From: Hofstenia miamia
Taxonomy: Eukaryota > Xenacoelomorpha > Acoela
Length of the DNA stretch: 64,000 bases
Assembly: GCA_004352715.1 (NCBI GenBank)
Contig: SCFE01000075.1
Span: forward strand, 483,783-547,782
Reading direction: 5' to 3'
This document shows, piece by piece, positions 12,218 through 21,860 of this stretch. A program made the translations under genes and the position numbers. Every line of letters begins with the position of its first letter. Within the stretch, counting starts at the first letter, position 1. The notes under the pieces were generated by a model. It made no database searches. It had not been told where the DNA came from and worked only from the letters and a program-made list of their open reading frames with translations.

Positions 12218-12228
12218 NNNNNNNNNNN
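12218..12228. other. Short gap, 11 N
   Basis: Eleven N followed directly by (TA)n at 12229-12250. Confidence 0.99.
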
Positions 12229-12254
12229 TATATATATATATATATATATACCGG

Positions 12255-12352
12255 ATTATAATTAAAATTTATGAAACAAGTATATTGGGTAATCACTGAT
12301 GAGTTGCTGACAATGGGAATGTTCATTCATTCAAGATTTGCTTACCGTGATA
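12255..12352 (-). repeat. LTR-like repeat, copy 2
   Basis: It aligns over about 98 bp with 9455-9551 (shared ATGAAACAAGTATATTG, GTTCATTC / ATTCATTCAAGATTTG and CGTGATACAA). Like copy 1 it is preceded on the plus strand by (TA)n. It is either a solo LTR or the 5' LTR of the element at 9455-10440. The intervening 10.6-12.2 kb does not look like gag/pol, so I favour a separate copy. Confidence 0.5.
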
Positions 12353-12621
12353 CAATATTTTTTAAAAAGGGAAATGTATTCACCGGATCCCCCTAAATCC
12401 GCCACTGATTTGAAGGTTATTTGGGATAAAACATCTATAATTACTTCAATTAGGGTTAGGGGTTAAGGACATTGTTTTTCTTTATTTCAAGAAATTCTAA
12501 ATATATTTGGTCAGTTGCAGTGGCAGTGCAGGTGGATGGTGTATAGAGGGGTAATATACCAAAAATTCCAATTGGAATCCAACACAGATTCACAGGGTCT
12601 ATTTTGTAAAAGGTAAATATT
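12353..12621. other. Noncoding stretch with an isolated hAT-type end
   Basis: CCCCCTAAATCCGCCACTG near 12390 looks like the right-hand end of a hAT-type MITE of the CAGGGGCGG class. No partner end was found. Confidence 0.35.
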
Positions 12622-12876
12622 CAGGTTTGCATATGGAAATGTGATTGCCTTCAATTTCCATTCCAATTGCACAACTATTTTATAAAAAAATTCTATTTTG
12701 TTTTTATTTTTAAAAATGTCATTTATATTAAAATTAAATTTGGGGTGTTTTGAACATTTTCTATAGTGTTGAGAATGACTGTTTTTAAATATTTATTTCC
12801 ATTTCATAAAATGATTTCCATTTCCATAATCTGGAAATGGCATGGAATGGGAGTTTCCATTTCCAATGCAACCCTG
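12622..12876. mobile_element. MITE-like repeat, copy B
   Basis: The left end CAGGTTTGCATATGGAAATG and the complement of the right end (CAGGGTTGCATTGGAAATGG) form imperfect inverted repeats. The flanks TAAATATT and GAAATATA could be a decayed 8-bp target duplication (6 of 8 match). Interior phrases are shared with copies at 708-868 and 43398-43490. There is no coding capacity, and a hAT-type origin is inferred. Confidence 0.65.
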
Positions 12877-14635
12877 GAAATATAAAGTCTTCGAACTTTG
12901 GTTTTGGCTAGAAATAGAATGGAGTTACATTAATAAGTTTTGCAAGTAGAAGAAATTTTCTCACATTGATATTTGAATAATTCTTTAACTGCAAGCATCT
13001 TTGCTTCATAAAAAATATTTCGTTTATTTTGTATTTTTCACATTCTAAATTATGAGAATTCAGAGTTGCAGCCGGGTCATGACCCGGATAGGATTGGACC
13101 CGGTATCTCCTCCTGGCCAAGTAAAAATGTAAAATAAACCACACGGTGACCCGATATGAGCCGTTTTAACATTTTGATCATAGTATGCTTGCAAGTAAAT
13201 CATGTTGGTTTTCTCTGTCATATGGATGCTTCGCCAAATTTCATAGACGCAAATATGTTTTAAAGATAAGTTTCTTGCAATTCTTATAATTTAGGATGTG
13301 AATTAAAAAACTATCATAATAAATTTTTATGAAGTAAAAATGCTGGCAAAGTCCAAATCCTCAACTTATTTTTAAGTAAAGCAGAGATGGAGGTGGACTG
13401 AGCATAGTTATTGGGCCACAATAAGCTGACATTTCGAAAATATCTTACTATGCGCAACAGTTCTCGCAATTTAACTAAAATGCAGTAAATGTAATGTATT
13501 TTCTGAAGGTGTTGAAAAATATAATTTACATTCGAATTTTTTCAATTTCAGTGTATATATTTTCCTAGCAAATCGAAACATTAGGCAAGGACCATAGAAG
13601 GGGCCCGCATTGGGATTAACGTAATTGGTCCAGACACTTTCATCTCTAAGCTATGACTTAACATATCAGTCTTAAGATAATTCCTTTATCAAAAATGCAT
13701 TAAATTGTTAATTTAACCCAAGGCTACCTAATTATTAAGGATGCCTTGATTTAACTTCATTTTATTCCTAGCAACAACTACTTGAGTTTCATTAGTAAAT
13801 GTTTTGTAATTATTGTAAACTATTTATATTGTTTAACGTAATCTGTAATTATGATACACTTTATAGAAATATAACTACTTACTAATACTATTCAAAAACG
13901 ATATATTAACAACTACAAACTACACATTAAGGAATAAATATTATTATTTCTGAAATATTTGAGCAACTCAGAAACCGCAAATTAGGTGAGTATTATTTCC
14001 TTCCTTTGATTGAAAATACCTGCTTAATTTCAATCTTTAAAAATTTGTTAGCCGATCAAAACAATAAAAGGAAGTTCATTAACAATATTAGAAAAAAATT
14101 AAAAAATTAACTCTTTTCCAAAGCTATGGAACTTTAGACTTGCAGCAAAATATGATCTGAAAAATCTAGGCAAACGTGTTATTGTACATTTTTAGAAATC
14201 AATTAAGACAATTAGCATTAAGGAAGAAAACCGTCGTTGGTATAAAAATTTTATTTTCAACAATCATAATAAACATCCTGACTTTGAAGTAAGTGTTCTC
14301 CGAAAAATTTAATTATAAAAAGGCTGCGCTATAGAGAAGACCGAAGTTCAAACTTAATATTGATTATAGACAGTAATATAATGTGCAAAGCTTTGATTTT
14401 AAAAGTCTTTGAAAACAGTAGATGAAATTTCTTCGAATGGATATTTTTTCAAGACCTGAGCTACTGGTATGTGAATCTTGTAGCTAGAAGTATTGAGGAA
14501 GATTTAGATTACTACTACCGATCATTTTTTCAACTTCCTCAAAAGGCATAAGCAAAGAATACAATAATTTTTTGTTGAAAAACTTTAGCAAATGTTATAT
14601 TTCTAAGTGTTCTTCACCAGAGTTACAACTGGGTC
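12877..14635. other. AT-rich noncoding stretch
   Basis: A small palindrome GGGTCATGACCC lies at about 13074-13085. Otherwise no gene, repeat pair or RNA gene was recognised. Confidence 0.35.
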
Positions 14636-14652
14636 ATATATATATATATATA

Positions 14653-14872
14653 AGATAGCAGAAGCCATATGTATTAAATCAAAAAAGAAAACCTTAATAA
14701 GTAAACAAAGACATCAATCAAATTTAAACATTTATTAAAGATCAAAAACATTTAATGAAAAAGTTCGGGAACACTGCTACAAATGCTTGAAGATGACAAC
14801 AATGTTTGTCGAAACATGTCGCGATAAAAGCAATAAAAGTTTTCATAAAAATGTTCAAAGTACATATATATG
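14653..14872 (+). mobile_element. PLE 3' fragment, (TA)n at both edges
   Basis: It matches 63843-64000, the 3' coding end and trailer of the PLE at the window end, almost base for base, with a 4-bp indel and scattered changes. It is cut at its left by (TA)n (14636-14652) and ends at a second TA-rich tract before the gap at 14883. Only the last codons of the endonuclease frame and the trailer survive. The trailer carries a hammerhead-like motif annotated separately. Confidence 0.85.
14784..14824 (+). ncRNA. Hammerhead-ribozyme-like motif in the PLE trailer
   Basis: The order of elements is that of a type I hammerhead with a minimal stem III. There is a core-like TTGAAGA (14787-14793), then a hairpin GACAA (14795-14799) / TTGTC (14806-14810). 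GAAAC follows (14811-14815), then a GTC cleavage triplet (14818-14820). A short stem I is possible between TGC (14784-14786) and GCG (14821-14823). Departures from the consensus CTGANGA are a T in place of the first C and one extra base before stem II. Hammerhead motifs are known in PLEs. This copy may be inactive. Confidence 0.45.
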
Positions 14873-14882
14873 TATATATATA

Positions 14883-15882
14883 NNNNNNNNNNNNNNNNNN
14901 NNNNNNNNNNNNNNNNNNNNNNNNNNNNNNNNNNNNNNNNNNNNNNNNNNNNNNNNNNNNNNNNNNNNNNNNNNNNNNNNNNNNNNNNNNNNNNNNNNNN
15001 NNNNNNNNNNNNNNNNNNNNNNNNNNNNNNNNNNNNNNNNNNNNNNNNNNNNNNNNNNNNNNNNNNNNNNNNNNNNNNNNNNNNNNNNNNNNNNNNNNNN
15101 NNNNNNNNNNNNNNNNNNNNNNNNNNNNNNNNNNNNNNNNNNNNNNNNNNNNNNNNNNNNNNNNNNNNNNNNNNNNNNNNNNNNNNNNNNNNNNNNNNNN
15201 NNNNNNNNNNNNNNNNNNNNNNNNNNNNNNNNNNNNNNNNNNNNNNNNNNNNNNNNNNNNNNNNNNNNNNNNNNNNNNNNNNNNNNNNNNNNNNNNNNNN
15301 NNNNNNNNNNNNNNNNNNNNNNNNNNNNNNNNNNNNNNNNNNNNNNNNNNNNNNNNNNNNNNNNNNNNNNNNNNNNNNNNNNNNNNNNNNNNNNNNNNNN
15401 NNNNNNNNNNNNNNNNNNNNNNNNNNNNNNNNNNNNNNNNNNNNNNNNNNNNNNNNNNNNNNNNNNNNNNNNNNNNNNNNNNNNNNNNNNNNNNNNNNNN
15501 NNNNNNNNNNNNNNNNNNNNNNNNNNNNNNNNNNNNNNNNNNNNNNNNNNNNNNNNNNNNNNNNNNNNNNNNNNNNNNNNNNNNNNNNNNNNNNNNNNNN
15601 NNNNNNNNNNNNNNNNNNNNNNNNNNNNNNNNNNNNNNNNNNNNNNNNNNNNNNNNNNNNNNNNNNNNNNNNNNNNNNNNNNNNNNNNNNNNNNNNNNNN
15701 NNNNNNNNNNNNNNNNNNNNNNNNNNNNNNNNNNNNNNNNNNNNNNNNNNNNNNNNNNNNNNNNNNNNNNNNNNNNNNNNNNNNNNNNNNNNNNNNNNNN
15801 NNNNNNNNNNNNNNNNNNNNNNNNNNNNNNNNNNNNNNNNNNNNNNNNNNNNNNNNNNNNNNNNNNNNNNNNNNNNNNNNNN
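14883..15882. other. Assembly gap, 1000 N
   Basis: Exactly 1000 N, which suggests a placeholder of unknown length. The left flank is a TA-rich tract, and the right flank falls inside a MITE copy. Confidence 0.99.
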
Positions 15883-16068
15883 TTTAAACCTTCCCCTAGA
15901 TAGTAGAAAAATTTTGTCACAATATTCGCCTTTATACATAGGTAAAATAAGGTTGAAAATAAACCAAATATTCATGTTTCTGTCATAAAATAAAAATGGC
16001 AAAACGTTAAAGCTATTTTTCTCAAAACTACCGAATGGTGGATTGGCCCTTTTGCCTCTGGGCGCCTT
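15883..16068. mobile_element. GC-ended MITE, right part (copy 1)
   Basis: From TTTAAACCTTCCCC onward this is a near duplicate of 16175-16359. It ends with GGATTGGCCCTTTTGCCTC and GGGCGCC, which is the inverted complement of the left end of copy 2. Its left half lies in the gap. Confidence 0.85.
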
Positions 16069-16105
16069 ATATATACGATTAGTCAAAATGGATATATATA
16101 TATAT

Positions 16106-16359
16106 GAGGCGCCCAGAGGCAAAGGGGCCAATCCGCCAAATTGACGATATTGAGTTAGATGTGGGATACGAAATTTTAAACCTTCCCCTAGATAGTAGAA
16201 AAATTTTGTCACAATATTCGCCTTTATACATAGGTAAAATAAGGTTGAAAATAAACCAAATATTCATGTTTCTGTTATAAAATAGAAATGGTAAAACTTT
16301 AAAGCTATTTTTCTCAAAACTACCGAATGGTGGATTGGCCTTTTGTCTCTGGCCGCCTC
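16106..16359. mobile_element. GC-ended MITE with long inverted repeats (copy 2)
   Basis: The left end begins GAGGCGCCCAGAGGCAAAG and the right end, complemented, begins GAGGCGGCCAGAGACAAAAG. The inverted repeat is about 32 bp. The element is embedded in TA repeats on both sides, as for a TA-targeting (Tc1/mariner or PIF/Harbinger-type) MITE. The interior is noncoding. Together with copy 1 it forms a tandem pair with an offset of 292 bp, joined by a TA-rich spacer at 16069-16105. Confidence 0.85.
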
Positions 16360-16821
16360 ATATATATATAGCAGTTTTCGGGAAGTTTCGTTAAGTTTGC
16401 AGTAACATTCTTAGTGCTCATAACTGCAAAATCAGCAATTCAGTAAAAACTATGAAATTAACAATCAAATTTTTTTCAGTTGATCTAGGAGCATATTTAT
16501 ATATTTATTAAGGAAAACAGAAGAGTAGTGAGCAATCCCTGTTTCAACATTTGTTTTTGCCTTTTCTGTTGTTGTGTTTATGTTCTATATTATTAATAAG
16601 AGATCAAGAAAATATAATATTTCATTAACTATATAAAATTTTTAAAAGATTGTGATTAATAACCAAACTATTTTTACTAATTGCAAAATCTGAAATGATG
16701 TTGCTGAATAAATGCTTACAAATATTTCTTTGTATTAAAAGTTTTTAATTTTGACCTTCAAACTGTTTAAAATATCCAATCAAAATCCAGGAATAATTGC
16801 ATTTTACACCAAGAATTTGAA
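16360..16821. promoter_or_regulatory. Upstream region of the LDLa gene
   Basis: AT-rich sequence between the MITE pair and the ATG at 16822. It would contain the promoter and 5' UTR of the LDLa gene, but I cannot point to a specific TATA box or start site in such AT-rich DNA. Confidence 0.3.
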
Positions 16822-17952
16822 ATGACTGTCTTGCTGTTCAGTTTATTTTTCATAGTATTCTCAAGGAATTTATTTTCTGAAAACCAATATTGTCCACAGC
16901 AATACTTTGATTGCGGCAACAACTTAACGTGCATACCTCGATTGAAAAGATGTGATTATAAAGTTGATTGTTTTGAAAATGGAAATGATGAAATCGGTTG
17001 TCTGAATAAATCAGAATGTTATATGATTGGAGGAGTATACTGTCCAGATATCTACCCAGACGATTCTGTAAATGATGCAAAATGTGCGGAGCCTTCACAA
17101 AGATGTGATTCGACTAGAGACTGCATATTCGGTGATGAATATTACGGGTATGGATGTAGATGTAAACCAGGTTGGCTAGAATGTGAAATTGTTACATTTG
17201 ACGCATTATGTTTGCATCCTGACAGGTTGTGTGATGGTGTAACTGATTGTATACCCTATGGATATGCTAGTCCCGATGAATGTGGTTGTGATAACAGTAC
17301 ATTCTTGTGCCCAACGGACCATTTTTGCATAGAGCAGCATCGCGTTTGCGATGGATTCTATGACTGTTCTACAAGAATTGACGAAAAAAATTGTCCTGGC
17401 ATTTGTGAAGATGGTTATTTTGGATGCGCTTCTAGGGATAATTGCATACCGGCTCACATGGTATGTGATAAATATAAAGGAATGGAAATAAAGACTACAT
17501 CCGATTGTCATGATGGGAGTGATGAAACGTGTGATTGTGATTATAATATTGAGTGTCCTGGTATGAATACATGCGTTGAAAAGATAAGCATATGTGATGA
17601 CATAGAAAACTGTAATCCCCCTGAAAGTGAGATCCTTGCTGTTTGCAAATGCTCCAACTCAACCCATTATAAGTGTGAGGATGAAAATATATGCATTGAA
17701 AAAACCAAGGTTTGTGACTTTGCGTACGATTGTCCGAAGACATACTCAGATGAGGCTTCCTGCATGCACATTCCAAATATTGAGAATCTTTGCCCAATTG
17801 GATCATTTTGGTGTTCTACAAGATGTCTACCTTGTAAGCATGCAAGAACAAGTAATATTTTTTGTCAATACTATAAGGAACGAAATGCTCTTGATTGTGC
17901 GTGTGAAGAAGACGAATTCATCTGTGATAGAGGCTTAACCTGCTACTTAAAG
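16822..17952 (+). CDS. LDLa-repeat protein, exon 1
   Basis: The ATG at 16822 opens a hydrophobic signal peptide (MTVLLFSLFFIVFS, residues 1-19). It is followed by back-to-back cysteine-rich LDL-receptor class A modules at about residues 24-60, 66-112, 114-154, 156-191, 195-237, 239-275, 277-314 and 324-359, and the first half of a ninth from 361. Modules 2 and 8 are degenerate. The classic calcium-site pattern D-x-S-D-E is clear only in module 5 (HDGSDETC). Such modules bind ligands outside the cell. Exon 1 ends after AAG at 17952, followed by GTAGAT. Reading on would add only 11 codons to a stop at 17986 and would leave module 9 cut in half, which argues for splicing. This may be the N-terminal part of the receptor at 51825-53596. 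Confidence 0.85.
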
Positions 17953-18178
17953 GTAGATTATTTACCCTACTACTACTACGATCTCTAATTTTAAACTCTG
18001 TAAATATATGTAAATTAATGATGAGAAATTTTCTATTCCCTATATCATCGCACGCGTAGTAAGTTGTCTGCCTTGAAAAAAATCCGAAGCGTTAAAATAT
18101 TTTTTTTAATATTATATTTACATAAATCTATATAATAACTGCAATCTTTGATTATAACTTTTTATGATAGTGATTTAG
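17953..18178 (+). other. Intron 1 of the LDLa gene
   Basis: A GT (17953) to AG (18178) intron of 226 bp, phase 0. Removing it joins CYLK to RRKCDGVPDC and completes LDLa module 9. The donor is GTAGAT and the acceptor ends TGATTTAG. Confidence 0.75.
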
Positions 18179-18245
18179 AGAAGGAAATGTGATGGAGTTC
18201 CCGATTGCAATGATATGTCTGATGAGTCTGAATGTTTTCCTTTAA
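18179..18245 (+). CDS. LDLa gene, exon 2 (rest of module 9)
   Basis: A 67-base exon encodes RRKCDGVPDCNDMSDESEC and FPL, the second half of a canonical LDLa module with the calcium-site D-M-S-D-E. It was found because it completes the module left open at the end of exon 1. It is followed by a strong donor, GTAAGT at 18246-18251, and ends in phase 1 (one base of the next codon). The next exon must therefore start with two bases of a codon. The exon at 51825 meets this, but unseen short exons in between cannot be excluded. Confidence 0.75.
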
Positions 18246-18338
18246 GTAAGTATTCATTGTAAACAAAAGACGCTGTGAAAAACAATGGCAAACACTTTTC
18301 AACTTAATTTTTTGTTAGTCTATGAGGAATATAAAATA

Positions 18339-18743
18339 AAGGGTGATTTTCAATGGTGGGAACTAAAATATCTTTAATTTGATAAATTTCATAGAACAAA
18401 GTATTAAGAAAATCCTGAAAAACGCTGGTTTTACTTAGTTTCTTTTTAAATACAGCATTTTTTATGTGCTACCCTCCTGAATGTAAAAAAACTAATTGGC
18501 TAATTTTACAAACTGCTCATCACTGGACTGGTGAGATCTGATCCAATTTCTTGAATTTTTGTTTGTATAACGCTTTTGAGTTAGTCTGTATTTATTGGCT
18601 TTTGACAATAAACGTTTACCTTTAAGGTAAGATTTCCACCAATGAACTGATAAGTGAAATTTCAGGAATGTAGTGGTTTTAAAAATTTCTAAGGGTGTTT
18701 CTCAAGAAGATTGTGTCAGGTCCCATCATTAAAAAGCACCCTG
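18339..18743. mobile_element. Mariner-type MITE
   Basis: The left end AGGGTGATTTTCAATGGTGG and the complemented right end AGGGTGCTTTTTAATGATGG form inverted repeats that continue with GGA. TA dinucleotides flank both sides (18337-18338 and 18744-18745), as for a Tc1/mariner insertion. There is no transposase frame inside, and the 405-bp length fits a deletion derivative. It lies in the intron after LDLa exon 2. Confidence 0.65.
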
Positions 18744-19578
18744 TATTTGTAACTGATATTTCAATGCATTCCATAAATTTTTGCCGATATCCTAGAAAAA
18801 TTCTTAGTCAATTTCGCATAGCAGACCAGAAAGGAATATTCAAAAATTCATTCAAGATGGAATATTGCTTCTCGTTATTTCCAAAAATTAGGTGATATTT
18901 GCTGTGTGTAGGTGGAATTCATCTGAAAAAATATTTTATTTGTATTTTTTTTTGAAAAATATTTCTGCCATAGCATTCAAATGCAGTCAAGAAATAATTA
19001 AAATTACTATTGGAATTTTCCTGATTGAAATTTTGCGAATGCCGCAATTCTTTTTTCTTAGAGCGGTAACCTACAATGGTAAATGGGTAACTAACCGAGC
19101 AGGTATATAAAGACAATAACATTAAAATATCTATTGTTAATTGATACGTTTATTTACCGTTATCGTCACCATCACTTCTTGCTTAGCAATTATTGATTGG
19201 ATGAAGCTAATTATATTTAACCTTTCAATAATTATGTCTTGGTTTTTTGAAATTTTGCAAAATAGAAAATGCGAATGAATTTTTAAAACAAAATTGAATG
19301 AAATAGGAATTTTCGTATTTTAGTTTTAAAATTAAAAATGCATTCAAGTAAATAATTGAATTTGATTGGTTATCAACTTTGCTACTAAAATTAAATGTTC
19401 AAAATGAATTTTCAACTACTAGTGATTTCAATATTTTCTTCAATAAACTATGGTCTATTTGGATTCACATATTTTTAATTTGCAAACACATAATTTAATA
19501 AACATTTCATATTTGTTAGTAAAATTTACATTCAAAAGAACACACAATTCGGATAATTACTACACCATTTCCAGGTGA
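18744..19578. other. AT-rich intronic or intergenic stretch
   Basis: Short frames on both strands show no recognisable family. No LDLa-type cysteine pattern was noticed. Confidence 0.35.
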
Positions 19579-19844
19579 CATTTAGAAATCATCAACTTGC
19601 ATTTAGAAATAATCATTTTACCATTGGAAATCAAAAACTACAAATAGAAATGGTCAATTTACATTTAGAAATGAAAACCTACATTTAGAATTTAGTATTT
19701 AATATTTTGAAATCGTCAATAATCAAATAGAAATAAAAAATGACATAGAAAATTATAGTTTAAATTTAGAAATGAAATATCATTCAAAATTTATCAATTA
19801 AATTTAGAAATCATTAATTAAGATTTAGAAGCGATCAATTAACA
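19579..19844. repeat. Degenerate ~21-bp minisatellite
   Basis: About thirteen imperfect tandem units share a core like ATTTAGAAATNATCAATTAA. TTTAGAAAT or a one-base variant recurs roughly every 20-22 bp. Unit divergence is high, so the array is old. Confidence 0.75.
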
Positions 19845-21289
19845 CTTGTTGCTAGTGCATTTATTTATTTTATTGACGAAAAACCAGATATATATATATA
19901 TAAAATGGATAATAGGAAATAATGTGAGTATATCAAGTATAGTAAATTACATGCAAAGGTAAATTGTATACAGTCAATAAGCTACATTATCAATCAGTTG
20001 GTATGAATGCTCTCCTAAATAAAGTAAAGCGCAGGGAATACTGTATATGATTAAATTGAATGAATTAATTCTGGCAGAAAATCACATCGTCTACATGGAT
20101 TAAAAGAATATTAATTTATTTTATTTTTCCGAGAGGTATTTGGTAGAAGAACAAAAGGCTGTCGGGCAACAATGACTCTTCCTCTTTCTAGAGGTAAAAA
20201 TATGATACATGTTATGGGTAAGCACTATTTAGCACAATATATATATATATATATATTATATATATGTTATTTAAGCTTGTTTCAATAATAGAGAGCTGCG
20301 AATTTAATTGTTTTACTTCGAATCCGAATATTCAGTAAATGTATTTTCAAATCGAAACCCGAAGTTGAATTTAAAATATAATGTGGTTTACATAGTAACT
20401 TCTATAGCATAATAGTTACTGTTAAAAAAATAGTTTGGAGAATGAAAAAATTAGCTGTTTATTCAAGGACAACTATATATTATAATATATAGTCATCCAT
20501 TTTTTATTCTACAATAGAATAATTCAACGGAGAATTGTGATTTGCGTATTTCACACAAAGTGTTAGCTCCCAAAAATTTAATAATTAACAAATTACAGTA
20601 GCCCGCTGTACTGTTGCCAAGATTCTAATTAGATTCCAACATAGATCTTAACCTATAGCTATTCAGCGATTATTATGGTTGTTTAGAACAATTTATCTCA
20701 TTACCCACTCAGAGGAAAAGTCCTTCAAGCACAGTTAACATATTCATAACACACAATATGACACAATTGAAAGAAATTAAGATTGCGGATCAACTTTTAA
20801 AAATTGATTTTGTGCAAATTTATATTGTTATTTTTGGGAATAAATAGATTGGGATCTGTTAGATCACTATTTTTGAAATGTTTGTTTGTCATTAAAATTC
20901 ATGCTTAAATTTTCAAGCATGCTTACAAAATTTTGACTTTATTGACCCAATAGCGAAACTCATTCTGACCTATAAGCATTCAATATAGGATTTTTATATT
21001 AATTTTAAAGATAGTTTTGTCCTTTTTATGTAGAGGATCTGTTTTGTACAATTTGACGTAATTGGCTTATGAGTACCCCTGCGCCGATGCATTTCTCAAT
21101 GTGCCGATGCCGTCGAATACTGTCGGCGAATTTCGGCGGAAAATTACACTAAGCTTGAAACATTCGCGCCATAATTTAATTCAGTTGTTTATCTAAATCT
21201 AAGCAGTAATTCCTCACAACTCCAAAAGTTTATATTTAGAAAAAACTTATCTGTAGGAACTTAATTTGCAATGATGTAAAATGATAGTT
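19845..21289. other. AT-rich noncoding stretch
   Basis: It contains a (TA)n tract at 20236-20265 and a GC-richer patch at about 21078-21145 with repeated GCCGATG / GTCGGCG phrases. The patch could be the 5' part of the hAT relic that follows, but no clear terminus was found. Confidence 0.35.
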
Positions 21290-21860
21290 ATATATAACTG
21301 CAGATAGCTGCAGTCGTTCTTGATCCAAGCTTTAAAAAGACACAAACTACAAAAATATTTAATACATGAAGGCAATAAAATGAATGCCGAGTATTTTTGA
21401 AGTGAATTAGGAAATGAGCTCGAAATAGAATCAAATAACACTAATAGCAACACAAATGTTTATGGTGATGCAATTGCTGAAATGTTGGAAACAATGCCTG
21501 AATGGTAAAAAAATTAGAATTAATAAATAAATATTTAAGCAGCTTACCTAATCAAAATACTTTTAAGGTTGAAGTCGAAACGCATTTAAGCGAGGAAAAT
21601 TCAAAAAAAAATGGTTTAGATACAATGAATTTCTAGAAAAATATTGTTAGTAGCCTTCCACATCTTGCTAATTGAACTAATTTTATTTTTGGGATTCCTG
21701 CAACAGCTGCTCCTGTTGACAATGTATGGAGTACATAAGGACTTCCAAAAGAAGTTCATTTGGACCAGATCGTGTCAAACAATGATTTTCATTCATGACA
21801 ACTATTACTTTTGTAAAGCACACATACACATTAGTCTTTTATATTAGACGTGTATCTGTT
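21290..21860 (+). pseudogene. Decayed hAT transposase, C-terminal half
   Basis: The translation near 21310 gives AVVLDPSFK, matching the hAT block before the C-terminal domain (L-D-P-R-F-K). At about 21690-21780 it gives GIPATAAPVDNVWST, matching the conserved G-I-P-A-T-S-A-P-x-E-R-x-F-S block with the Glu-Arg replaced by Asp-Asn. Downstream VHLDQIVSNN continues the domain. Stop codons interrupt several frames, so this is a dead copy. No clear terminal repeats were matched. Confidence 0.65.

Noticed and set aside
16850-17806. Minus-strand frames opposite the LDLa exon
   Set aside because: They are shadows of the real coding exon, with His/Tyr-rich translations from complementary Cys/Asp codons.
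17953-17988. Reading LDLa exon 1 through to the stop at 17986
   Set aside because: It would leave module 9 cut in half, while a GT/AG splice to 18179 completes a perfect LDLa module.
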